Positions 14,601 to 26,800 of a DNA stretch of 64,000 nt are shown in pieces (within the stretch, counting starts at the first letter, position 1; each line of letters starts with the position of its first letter). The DNA comes from Puffinus mauretanicus (Eukaryota; Chordata; Aves; Procellariiformes; Procellariidae), in contig JAJKFH010000385.1 of NCBI GenBank assembly GCA_023333565.1, positions 310,001-374,000 on the forward strand. The letters are read 5' to 3'. The notes under the pieces are model-generated. The model saw nothing but the letters and a program-made list of their open reading frames with translations, was not told where the DNA came from and did no database searches. A program made the position numbers and the translations under genes.

Positions 14601-17600
14601 CCTAATTGTGGGCTACAGAGTTTCTTTCCATAATATGCAGCTATTTATATGAATTATACTAGTCACAGCAAAGAAGAGCATACCACTTCGGAGTAACGGC
14701 ACACCTGGTGCAGAGCAGGGATTGAGTGCCCTGCAGACATCTCTCTGCTGCATGGAAAAAAGGTCCATGCATACATATAGGCATCTCGGGCCCATGAAGT
14801 TCCCTTTCAGCAAATCAGTGCTTTCTATCCAGGACTGCTTGTAAAAAGTTCCCAACCAGCTCCAATTTTGCTGGTTTAAAGTGCAAGTTTACACAAAGCA
14901 TACAGAGGTGTCCACGTGCAGCTTCATACAGGTGCCTCCTTTGGCACAAGCTCATTGACCTGGGTCTCTCTCACTTCAACCCTCCACCGGTTTCCATAAG
15001 CAGAGGTTGACTCAGGCACCCCGTGTATTTATGCAGCCTCATGGGTATATTCTGTAGCCAAGGCCAAGCTCTCCACTGCTGCTGGCTTTGCACAGGGCAG
15101 GCTGCCTTTGCCCAACTCGTCTCACTTAAAACAAGCTCAGCGACGTCCCCAGGAGCTGTTCGCTCCATCAACTCAGTCCACAGGCTTGACATAGATAAAT
15201 TCATTATTTCAGTGCATGAACTCAAGTCAAAAGATAACCTCCAGAGCATCCTGTCCAGAGGAACTGGTTCTATTTTATTTTATCTTGCTTCGTTCATACC
15301 CCACAGCACCTTCACCTCCTGTACAGCTAGCCTGAAGACAAACATAGCAGGGTCTATAACTGAGGTGCTCTCTATCTGTTTAATAATGGATTTGAGATGC
15401 ATCCGCTCTAAAGACTAGAAATGAAAACACAGTATCTCCTTCCCCCTTCTGAAACATTATCACATGTGTGTTACCATGGATAAACCTTCAGTTTTGTCAC
15501 TGACATCTACTCAGTCCCCTCAGGACATACTCTGCATAGTTGTAAAATCAGCTCTCTAGGAAGAGGGCAAGAAACGTTGATCTAATGAAGAATATGAGCC
15601 AACATAATCAGATTTGTTAGCCAAAGAAATTAATAGTTTAGAAACTGCTGTATGGAAATTCAGCTAATAGTACTTTATCGGACTGCCTTGGAAGCAAGTG
15701 CCAAGGAAAAGAGCTCTCTTCAGGAATTCACAAGGTCAGAAATAGACAAATTGCCAGCCAGGATCAATATAGAGCCAGAAGTGCAAGGAACACTACAAAA
15801 GAGCTTCAGCTTCTTCTGAGTACAAATCCCAATTTATTTTCAAATCAAATGGCTACACTAGCACTGTCAGACTTGTCAGGCACCTGAGGGAGTACCAGGT
15901 CCAAGAGAGAGGATGCTCCATGCCGATTTTCTATCTATGCATTAAAAAGACATTTCTAACTCACTCTTCGACCCTCCCAGTCACGATTACAAAAAAGTCT
16001 TATGTGCACAGAGTTGGGCTAAAACCACGTTCCTCCTATTTCCAAGGTGTCTCAGACCCAGGTTGCTCATACACTCAAGTTCCACACATTTACTCAGCGC
16101 TGAACAACCTTTCCAGAGCTGGACTGCAGTCCTCCAGGAAAGCTGAGTTGGAGTAAGTCTGCCCTCACTGGGTTTACAGAAAAGCAACAAACACAAATGT
16201 GAACAGTTGCATGTAAGGAGTAACAAAGTCCTATACCCCATCCTTCTCTCAGAGGTTCCTGTCTCTCCTTCAGAAGCCAGAACTTGGCCAACCTGGAGCT
16301 GATGCTTAACCTAAGAGACGTTGTTGTATATAGCAATGCTTATATAGCAAAGTTCATTACAAGTGATGAATGACATTAGTCATATCAATATTTGCCAAAG
16401 GCTTAGTCCTATTACTTAGATAATTTTATAAACAGCTAAATGATATTCTGCAAGTAACATTTTAACCAGGTCTATTTTCTGCAGCCTCTTTATCAAGTAA
16501 GCAGAGCTCTGTCTCTTAATTACATAAAATTGCCTTAGTTCAGTAGTGTTCCTTAGTTCAGTACTGCTCACTAGCAAAAACATCACCTCAAGAATATTTT
16601 TAACAAAAAAAAAAAACCCAAACAAATCCACTGTTTTTTCCTGATGCTGCCTGTTGCTGGAAGACAGTAACAAGTGAAGTGCTGACACCTACAGGACAAG
16701 ACATTTGTGTGTCTAGAAACCTCAACCTGGGAAGTCCTCATTCAGTGTATGATCCAGTTAAACAAGCATATGATTTCAGAGTATAGCAGCTACTTGATCT
16801 GATTTAATTTAAAAAATGGAGTAATACCTCATCACTCGTTTTCAAAACGTGTTTTGTTTTTATACATCAAGTGAAAACACAATCCAGGCCAATTCACGTT
16901 GATTGTTTGAAGGAGTTCAGAGACTGGAAAAATAAACCATGAGGCTACTTTTCCAATTCTATTTCTACTCCCTGCTAACATGCTCAGCACCTCTCATTCC
17001 TGTGTCTAACTTCTTCCCAGATCTTTTGGGGTAGGAATGGTCTCTTAGGACTTGTAATTAAAAGGTTCATTTCCATTTCTCTATTCTGTAAGAGTGAGCT
17101 CTAGGGTATATCGGGTCAGACAGACACTTCCCCCCTTCTCCCGGAACTTTTTCTAAACTACTACTCCTTCCCCCTTCTTATCATTAACTTCTTTTCATTT
17201 CCATTTCTGTTTCCCAGTTGAATATATTCCTTCTACCGCAACGACTCTACAGTCAACAACGCTGGGCCAAGACTCTACTCACTAAACCTCGTGGCTTATG
17301 TACATGCTATATGTGCCACAGGCTATAGACACTACAGAACAGCTTACAAATCGCTGCACGTTTAGCATCGATGTCATGTGGAACATTTTATTCAACGAAT
17401 GCCTTAATTCCTCCCGTTGTTTCTACATCTCTCTTTTCTCAGGACCGGCAACCCACTGTCCTGTAGCTTTTGAAGGAGCATACTTACAAATTGAAGAAAA
17501 AACAAAACAGCGTCTTGCCAAGCCAAATCATTCAATCAGAATCAATCGTGTCTGAATTCAGCAGCTTCTTGGAAGTAAAGGCCCAGATAACTCACAGAAG

Positions 17601-19083
17601 TTTAGAGCTATCAGTGTATGCAATGCTACCCTTCAAACAGGCAGCGTAAGCGGCAGACTCACGGCTAGGGCAAAAGCCCATGTGCACTGTGATGGAGAAC
17701 AGAATAACGGAGGCCCCCCACCCCCATATGGGATTTTATGCAATAACAGCAATGAAGTAAAGTTTTGAGCTTGCCAAAGGTTTTAAACAAGAAAAAAGCC
17801 CACATAAACATTATGAGTGACAGGAAAGACATAAGCAGAGATTCAAGGTTAGATTTTGCACACGCGCCACAAGCACAGCGTAAAGTGACCAAGAGGGACA
17901 TGTAGGGTAGCCACAGTAAAAGCTGAGGCTGCAGTGCAAAAACCCATGAGAAACAAAACGTCAAGAATAAAATGGGCATCACAGAAAACATGATAGTTTT
18001 TCTGTCTATAAAAGGAAAGCAAGCAAAAGCTACAGCCCAGGAAAAACAAGTTCATGACGATAAAACCATAAAAGAATTAAACCCTTATTCATTTATAAAC
18101 AAAATGGCGAATAGGTTGAAACAAGACAAACACAGAAACCACTGTTCTCAAGTGATATTATCATCAATGCATACAACACAGAAGCAATTCAGAAGACACA
18201 GCGGAACAACCTATGAAAGGCTTGCAACAGATCTCTTAACAGTTTCTCACGGTGCATTTTTTCAGCTGGGATGTTTCCTATGGGTACATTATATCTAGAA
18301 ATAAAGGATTCAGCCAGTTCATTAGCATTTCTCTCTTCACATGGGGAGAAAAAAAAACTCAAACACAATAGAGTAGAAAAGTCAATAGAAAAGCAGCCAC
18401 CTCCGAGGTTAGGAAATCAGGTTAGCTGCCCAGTAACCACCAAAAAACGTTCTGGTATTGACCTACATAAGAGATCCACAAAGAAAACTCACTACTGCTC
18501 GACAGCCACAGCTGAAGCAGTGTTGTGGGTTTCTCAGCAGCAAAACTCACATCCAGAGCTTGAGGCCACAGAAGCCATTCAGTGCTGCTGGACAAGGAAA
18601 GCAGTAAATTCCCCTGTACCAGACACAGGCAGGTAAGACAGAACCTAGAAGCACACCAACAACTTACAAGTTGCTGTGACCACGTGCCTCCTTGCTACTG
18701 TTCTCAGCACCATCACACTCCTGCTCCGTGGCATTTGATGACCCCCATCTCCATCCACCCTCTCCTCCTCCAAGGTCTCAGTCCTCAGCTCTTTGCTGCT
18801 GCCCTGGGCTCTGGTCCCAGTCTTCTTGTTGCTATCAAGTTTTCTTGTCACTGGCTTAAAGTAGCTGGTACCACACAAACACCACATTCATAAAGCTGGT
18901 CTAATGCTGGTAGTTCGGTAGCAATGAACTATCTAATTTTACAAAAATGTGTTGTGCTATATGACTAGCTGTATGTTCTGCTATACTAGTGTTCTCCAAA
19001 TCCACAATTTGCATTTTGTCTAGCATTCGACCCTGCCCTACTTAAAAACAAGTGTAAAGTCACTTCGTGTATTTTATAACCAG
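8669..19083. other. Intergenic DNA, no supported gene
   Basis: No exon, RNA gene or transposon family recognised. A 174-codon plus-strand frame (10533-11057) and a 154-codon minus-strand frame (11173-11637) are the longest; both lack known motifs and have other open frames overlapping them. GC falls towards the right end as the FAM91A1 neighbourhood begins. Confidence 0.55.
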
Positions 19084-19312
19084 GAGCATAGAATAATGGA
19101 GGTTGAAAAGGACCTCAAGTGGTCTGTAGTCCAACCTCCTGCTCAGAGCAAGGTCAGCCATGAGATCACATAAAGTTGCTCAGGGCTTATCCAGTCTGTT
19201 TTGGAAAACCTCCACGGATGGAGGCCGTACAACACCCCTGGGCAGCCTGCTCCAGTACTCAACTGTCTTAATTGCAAAAAAAGCTTTTCCTTAAATCCTT
19301 TGCAGGGGGAAA
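19084..19312 (-). mobile_element. CR1 LINE 3' fragment
   Basis: Plus strand reads GCATAGAATAATGGAGGTTG then AAAAGGACCTCAAG, followed by the recognisable CR1 segments GTCCAACCTCCTGCTCAGAG, CCACGGATGGAGGCC and GGGCAGCCTGCTCCAGT. It is the antisense of a 5'-truncated CR1 of about 230 bp, the common form in bird genomes. An A-tract follows at 19309-19321. It lies about 1.9 kb beyond the FAM91A1 poly(A) site. Confidence 0.9.
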
Positions 19313-21184
19313 AAAAAAAAACCAACAAATAAGCAATTGTGAGAAGTTACATTGCTGTAGTACAGAAAGATATTAGGAGAAAACATGGGCTACCTGTGCA
19401 CCTGTTTTGAGGTTTTACCACAGTTCTGCTTGGACTTGGAACAATAGTTTGAGTGGTTGGGAGGGTGGAGGGGAAAGCAAAGGATGGAGAGGGGGAGTGT
19501 AGAGACACAGGACATAGATCCATAATGTAAAGAGGCAACAATTAATTAAACAAATTAAGTCTCCATTAATTTGCACGAATCCAACATCAGTATTCATTAA
19601 AGCTGTCATAAACTAATGCCTCCATCATCTTATTTGCATAGTGATGCTTTTGATTCACTTCTGTGAAGCTGTGCAGAATCACCTAACAAAAGAATCGATA
19701 CAAGGAGTTACCTGCAACCCTAAAGCCTGCATTAATGAAGACAGCGATGGAACCCTGAGCTGTGTACCTCACTGCAGCCCCAAAAGTACTTTATGTCTCT
19801 GAGCCCAGCTCAATTCCTAAAGCCTGCCCAGCCCCAGCTCACCAGAAGGCCCATTTCCAAAAGGCATCTTGTACCAAGTAGTTCCTAAGCAAGTGATCTT
19901 GATTATCAAAGTCACCCAAAGACTTCTTCAAGAAGCATTAAAAAGCTTGACTTTTTTCCAGGGGATGGGAGGGAGGGTTAGTATTAGCTTTAAGGGCTGA
20001 ACAATAAAACCAGATACATTTCATCTGTGGTCCAAAAGGAGCCTTGAGCTCTACCACGATGACAAAGCTAGGAGGCATGCATTTAGAGTATTCAAGTGGA
20101 ACAAAAGGATTTGGGGTTGAGGGGAAGGAAAAAAAAGAAAAAAGGTAGTTACATACACATTCTCAAGAAAATCTGAGATAGAATAAAGCAAGGTTTAAAC
20201 CCAAGCAGGAGGTTATTAGGCTTCTTTCACCATCTAGGTCTGTATTTCTTCTTTATATTGTAATCAAACAGTCAGACTCTGCAGTTATACTGCTAAGATG
20301 AATCCTGCGCCTGGATTATTTTAAAGAAACAAATAAATGACAATTTTAGTCTCATTCCTTCCAAGTTCCTAGTCAAAACTCTTTAGTCAAAGAAAATGGA
20401 TAAGACACCACATGCACAAGTGCCTTCAAATATCCAATATCAAACACCACAGGTTTAGATTGTGCCTGAAAGAGGAGACACAGCATACATTATCCTCTTG
20501 TACTTCCCCTTCTTCTTAGAGGTTAAGCATATGGTATGGAGAAGACTACAATAAAATAAGGGGTTTCCATTGATAAAATAGCATTTCTGCAGAATTGCAT
20601 GCATACAGGAAAAAGATACTTTGATGACATTTGGTAGTCTTGAGCACTACAGTGAGAGTGTGACATTTTAGTGCTGTGCCCAAGAGAACTACTGCACGTG
20701 AAGGATTCTGCACATGGTTTGACCTAAACCACATTTTATTTGTAAACATTTGTTACATGTGCCAATAATTGAATTGAACACAGACTTTGTACAATTCAAT
20801 GTATAATATTAACAATGTCACACTAGAAGAGTGCAACTGTATTCAGTTACAGTCATACTTTAAAACCTTCAAAATACAAACCATTTGGAACACCGAACAA
20901 GAAAGGAAAATTTGAGAACAATGATGGAAGAGAAAAAAGAACTGTGAAATAATAAGTCATCATCAAAAAACCTGAAAACAAACATAGCACACTTTCTAGC
21001 TGGCTCCTGAACACCTTCAGGTATATCCATCCAGACTGAATACTACTTGGGTTGTGCCAGAGCACAAAGCCAACCTTTCTTCTGCAAGTTAAAAATCTTG
21101 CTTAAGACAGAAACTTAAAACAGCTTTACAATGTGTAATGCATGTGATTTTCCCCACTGTCAATAAAACTTTCTGAAGAAAAGA
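19313..21184. other. Intergenic DNA downstream of FAM91A1
   Basis: Between the CR1 fragment and the FAM91A1 poly(A) site. AT-rich, with purine-rich tracts (for example 20120-20145), no coding exon. A longer FAM91A1 3' UTR isoform could extend into it. Confidence 0.5.
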
Positions 21185-23710
21185 AATTGATTTGATTTGT
21201 CTTTATTTGCAATACAATATAAAATAAGATTCTTTTGGTATGAAGATCTTTGAGATCTTTTTTTTTTACACCATATTTAAAACAAAAATCACATACTTTG
21301 AGTAAAGCCTCTGGGCCATCCCAAGCACTGGAGCTCTAGTTGAGTTTCAGGTATTTTATGGACTTCTTTGGTTGCAATCTATTCCGTAAACTTCAGATAT
21401 GCAGACTTGAACATTTAAGCTCCTAAACTAGTGTTGAAGCACCTAAATTAGAGTGGCTTGAGTTCTAAAAAACTGCAGCATACCTGGAATTCTCACCATT
21501 AACTGTAAGATTTATGGGTATTAAACAACTCTGAAGAGCAGGCTACTTTTATTTAGAAATTAAACTTTAGACAACCTAATAACAAAGGGTATCCTTCACT
21601 TAGTAAGACTGAAGAATATGCAGTGAGAACAAGAAATTTTCATCCATTTTCCATACAACTTGCGCTATCATCACTTTACATACTAGTATAGACAGTGCAT
21701 GGCAAAATTCGATACAATACACCGAACTAGCTCACCTACCATAGCTCACTGTAGCACTTAAAGTAACATCTATAGTACTGAAAGTGTAAGCCATCACCTA
21801 CTGCTTAGTTCCTCTACAGTGCTAGATATTGGCTTAATCTCCACGTAACAATTATCACAGTAAATGTTTCCTCTGCCATTTCTAGCAGATTGACATCCAA
21901 TTGCTTTTTAATTTCTTTTGAAGGAAATAAGGCAACTTAAAAAAAAATGCTATAGAGAGTATGCACATCCAATACAAAAGTCACTGTAGTGTAAATGACC
22001 AAGTTTCTATAGATAATCCAGTTCTGTAATATATGCAGAATACTAAGTTCAGCTGCTGTTGGTAAAATACAAAAACAAAACAGATGTAAGAAAGCAGCGC
22101 TGAGCAAACTGAAGTACTACAGACTTCCAGTTTCTTAGACTGAAAGTCCTACACTTACACTTTAGGAATGTATATAAAAAGCAAAGGAAAAAAAGAAGAA
22201 TGGAATTTTCACAGTTGTAACTAAAGCCACTGCATTATCCTATCATGGTATTTTGTCCTTTTCAAACTTCTGTCATGTTTTTTCTTACAGCCATACAGAA
22301 CACGATACAAACCCAAATGTTGCTATTTTTCCTCCTTGCTGTTGTCCAGCATCATCTATGCCACAGATTCTTGGTCCGTTATGTATTGTAGGCTAGTAAT
22401 GACAGGATGGTTAAGTCTCATTTTTAATTATGACTATTTAAAACAAGGCAGTTCCAGTAAAGAAGAGAGTTGGCAGAGTACTTTAGACAGCTGGGTTAAA
22501 AGTCTTAACATTTTACATTTCTTGTTCTCCTTGTGTGCTAAATGGGACAGACTTTTTTTTAAGCTGGCAAAAAGTTGTTAATGCCTAATATAAACAAAGT
22601 GAAACCATGCTACATAAAATCATCCCCTACAAATAGAGCCAGAACATGATTTTAGATGAAAAAGCTCACTGTTAATGTTTGTCATAATCAGCAGCTAACG
22701 GTTCAAGGAAAACCGATTCAGAGAAGTCTCTGCCTTCACATCCTCTGCTGTTATCTTCCTTTGCTAATGACTGTCACATGAAAAATCAAGAGCTCTGTTC
22801 TTTCAAACATTAATCAACAGGACAGATCTAGTTATCTACCTTAAACTCAACTTATGACATCAGAGGTTTTCCTACAGCAATCGTCACCAGCTTCAAATAA
22901 CAACGAGGGACTAAGTCCCAGTGTGATCAAATCTCAGACACTCCTGGTTTCATACGAAGAGTAAAATGAATCCATAACCATGAAGAACCCCATGAACAGA
23001 GCCAACCACTTCAGCCCTTCCATAATTCCACACCTCCATCGAATTCTGCCAGAGATGAAAGTGTACCACTCATCTCCAAAGTGGCCTTAAGTCATCAGCA
23101 GGCCTTTGAGTTTGCACTAACTCAGCCTCCTGTAAGCATCAAATCTCTTCCCATTGTACTGATTTCTCAAGGCCCCAGTGTTAAGCTGACCTACAGAATT
23201 CAACAATTCTTAATGCGCCATATCACCATGATACTTTTTTTTTTTAAACAGTAGGTATCACTGAGCTTTCAGAGGAAGAGCCAAATCTCTTACCTTTATG
23301 CAGAAAGATTTTCAGTAATACAGTACAAAACTAAACAGAATTTATGTCTGAGTAACGAACATAGAAAACTACTATTGCAATTTTGTGGTGACAGCATAGA
23401 AATTTAACAATCATCAGATAGCCTAGAAAGGGCGTGTTTAGTTATAAAAGAAAGATTGTCTCAAGATAAAAATAGTGCTGGCAGCTAAAAAGCTCTCTGT
23501 TGCAGCAAGATATGCAGTAATGAGTAACAAGTTCTAGACGGTTTAAGCATTTCCCCAATACTGCAACACAACACATTTTTGTAACACTACTTTTACATGG
23601 GTTATGCTGCAGCAGCGGTACACTTCTTAGTGGTTGGCACTAGGAATTAACCATAATAGAAGAAAGGCATTTAGTGATCAATGCATGAGAATCCCTATTT
23701 GACCTGTTCC
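21185..23710 (-). other. FAM91A1: FAM91A1 3' UTR (approximate 3' limit)
   Basis: Runs from the stop codon to the first convincing poly(A) signal, about 2.5 kb. It is AT-rich with many T/A homopolymers and contains no credible coding frame. I infer a similar length to the mammalian 3' UTR. Shorter isoforms are possible because other AATAAA-like words occur. The exact cleavage site cannot be read from sequence. Confidence 0.65.
21202..21207 (-). terminator. Poly(A) signal of FAM91A1 (AATAAA)
   Basis: Canonical AATAAA on the minus strand about 2.5 kb after the stop, followed on that strand by an AT-rich stretch and a GT-rich segment (about 21145-21170) suitable as a downstream element. A plus-strand AATAAA lies only about 40 bp away at 21162-21167. 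Confidence 0.6.
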
Positions 23711-23887
23711 TTAGGTGTGGTTGAAAAAAACGGAAGAAGGGGACCATCCGTTCCATTCAGATAATACACCTTCTTTGAACATGAGATTCTTGGCAGGAAG
23801 TGGAACGCCCATATCTGCAGAAATAGGCTGCAAAAGTGAAGTTGAAGAACCAGCATCATGGAGCTGATCCAATGCTGAAATACCTTC
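23711..23887 (-). CDS. FAM91A1: FAM91A1 exon 24, coding part (codons 780-837 and stop)
   Basis: 177 nt coding; acceptor TTTTAG. Encodes [20 protein letters not shown] and then [15 protein letters not shown] before TAA at 23713-23711. After SPSS the tail differs from the human ending (as recalled), and a run of seven T (minus strand; 23724-23730) lies exactly there. One base fewer in the run would give a different tail ending at a TAG at 23697-23695. Exon and acceptor are secure; the last ten residues are less so. Confidence 0.9.
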   Translation of the reverse strand, partial: EGISALDQLHDAGSSTSLLQPISADMGVPLPAKNLMFKEGVLSEWNGWSPSSVFFNHT

Positions 23888-26800
23888 CTAAAAGCAAAAG
23901 TAAGAAAAAACAGTGTCTTAAAAACAAGACAAACAATGAAGGATTTAACAGGTAGAATATGACAGGCTAATCTAATCTGCAAACACACTGTGTGTTACTT
24001 TAATCCAATAAACACCAAATCATTATGGAAGTAAGAACAGAATAAACAAAGGGAAGCATGAAATAAGCATACAGTTGCCTCAGCTGCATCTGTGCATGCA
24101 TTATTTGGCTTCCAAGAAAACTTCAGGAAAGGCTGAAGCTTAAAATTGAAGGAAAGACCTAGCAAAATGGATGTAAAGCTATAAAATCTTCAGGACAGCT
24201 ATCATACTGCTATTTATCCCATACTGTGCTAAGAGCTATACGTTTATTTGGAGGCACTGACTTGACCATATTTTGATTAGTTGTATTTCCCAGAAGTTTG
24301 GTTTTCTCAGCTTAAAAATCACTTCAGCACCTTCTTTTTTTCTCTCTATACAGATCAGCATCAAGAAAAGTGTATCTCAGAGATAACATCTGAGATTAGG
24401 ACAGGAGTCACTTGAGACTGTTTGACAGATGGTTTCAAGGCTTCAAACCTCCTGGGAATCTCCAACGTTCTCATGAGGAAGCAGTTTCAGGGTACACCAT
24501 CCATAACACTACTTGGTTAAATAACCTGCGAGTTCCTTACCTTACTTAAAAGATAGAATTTTAGAGAAAGGTATCATAAGACATAGGCAGCTAAGCAGAT
24601 CCCATGTTACATGTGGACATGCCTTGCTAGAATACACTTCCATGCAGAATAACAGCAGGCTGTGGACCTGGCATTCCTCCTTGCTTGCTACGCAGGACCC
24701 CTATTCTCTATGCTCTTAAAAAATCCCCCCAGAGTAGGCAGTTTTACGTATTTATACTCATTCAAGTTCTAGAGGATCTTAGAACAACTGCAAAAAGCAT
24801 GCTGGTATGAAATACATGTTAATGTATTTTATTTTTTCCTAAGAGAACACAGTTGTCTTGAGATGCAGATAAAATCTCAAACAATTAGCATATCCATGGT
24901 TTGCAGTAAACCTCCCTAACATATCTAAGAAGCAACCAAGTAACCAGCAGAGTAGGCTGTGCTGTAACAGGAGGAGCGAAGAACAGTTTTGCTGTGCAAG
25001 TCCCGTAAAAAACAATGAAACTAATTACACACAAGATGCAACCACAGAAGTTGCAAGAGACAAGTATTAAATAAGGCTAGAAAAGGGATAGGGAAGTACT
25101 CACTTTTTGCTACCAGTAGAATTTGAGGTTGATAGTGTTCTTAATACGGTTATTTAAAGAAAAATCAAATAAAACAAACCATGTGTGTTCCCATACACCC
25201 AAAAATGGCAAGTCGGAGGGCAAAAAGGGATGACAGACCATAAAGAATTATTTACATCTGGATTGCTCCTTACCTGGAATGAATGAACAAAATCAAGGAC
25301 CTGAAGAGACAGCTTTCTACTGGAATGTAAGAGTTTTTGAAGGCTATCAAAAACAAGAGAGAAAAGCCATGTCCAAGGTGCACAAATTTTTACTAGTAAA
25401 GCAACACCATAGTAACTTGCTCCCAATTAACTCTAATAGTACCTAACATCATGTGACAAAGTTAAAAGCTTTCACACAGAAAGCTTGATAATATTGTCAT
25501 CACTGAAGAGGTGCTCAACTCACCTCATCTGCTCTTGAGTCTAGTCAGCTAAATGCTATTTTCCCTATCATTTACACCATGCTAAAGTGAAACTATTGCA
25601 ATTGAAAAATGCTATTTTACGTAAGATATTAATATATTAGACTTTATCATGTCTCATTCTTATCTAGGACAGCCTGGTAACATGACTTTTAAGATGCAGA
25701 TTAGTGACACGCTGTTAAAAAGCAGGTCAACTACTATAATAAAATCCTTAAGCCATGTTTTTCACGCAGCCTTATTTTTGGTCTCCAGAACCAGGCTCTA
25801 GAAAAAAAACAAATGAGAAAATCCCTAACACAAACCCAAAAATCCCATTGTTGAAAGAGTAATCTTTCATAAAGAAATGCTACAGTAAAAAGCAGAAGAT
25901 AGCTTGATCATAAGCCATGACTAAACTTAGCAAATAAGATACCAATAGTAAAGAAAATTTCCACAGGAGCTAAATGCATTTTTACATCAAAACATTACCA
26001 GTAAGATTCCCTTCCCCCTGACCCTCCCCTGGAATGGGGGCAGAGGTAGAGGGGTTAGGAGGAAAGAAAGCCTGTGCTTGACTACGAAGGGGAAACGAGT
26101 AGGAAGGTACCCAAATTTACTTTTTTTTTCCTGATCTGTTGATAGACAGTTTACTACAAAGAATTCATTTTTACCTTGCAGAAACTACAAAAACAGCCTA
26201 ATCTTAATCTTACCACAACTAAGGACTACTGGACTGTACATCATAGCTGGTATCTATGAGCCAAAAAGCAGCCACCTTACACACTAAAATTAGGTACTCC
26301 ATGAAACTTAGCTCAGTTCGGCTCCTATTGAGTTGTAGGTATCATTTTTTGCAGAAGCTCTGGGCATAACACATACAACCCGTTAAATCTGTAACCAACA
26401 AATTACAGCTCACCTTTCCTTTCTACATAATCCATGAGTGGCAATTTTTCTGCAGACTTTCTGATTCAACTCAGAGCTGAAGAGTGGAATGCCAAAGCAT
26501 AATTCCAGGGGAACCCATTCCAGTTCTGTTGTGGCTACTGCAGAAAGAAAACCAAGAGACAACCAAATTTTAAGAAAAGACAAAGCAAGAATATTGATCC
26601 CAGAACCAGTTCTCTCAGATCAGGTTCCATTGGACAGTTCATACTTTTTAAACACAGTTCATTTACTGAACTGCTCAAAGATTTAAGGGAATGTGAATTT
26701 TAAGGAGGAAGAACACTTAGTGTTGCACTTACCATCCCAGACAATAATCAAACAACAATATGTGTTCAGATCCTTAAGAACAAGATATCTCATCGGACTG

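Noticed and set aside
23695..23988. 97-codon minus-strand frame near the end of FAM91A1
   Set aside because: It is in a different frame from exon 24 for most of its length and begins in the intron; a shadow of the real exon. Its last residues matter only for the homopolymer question.
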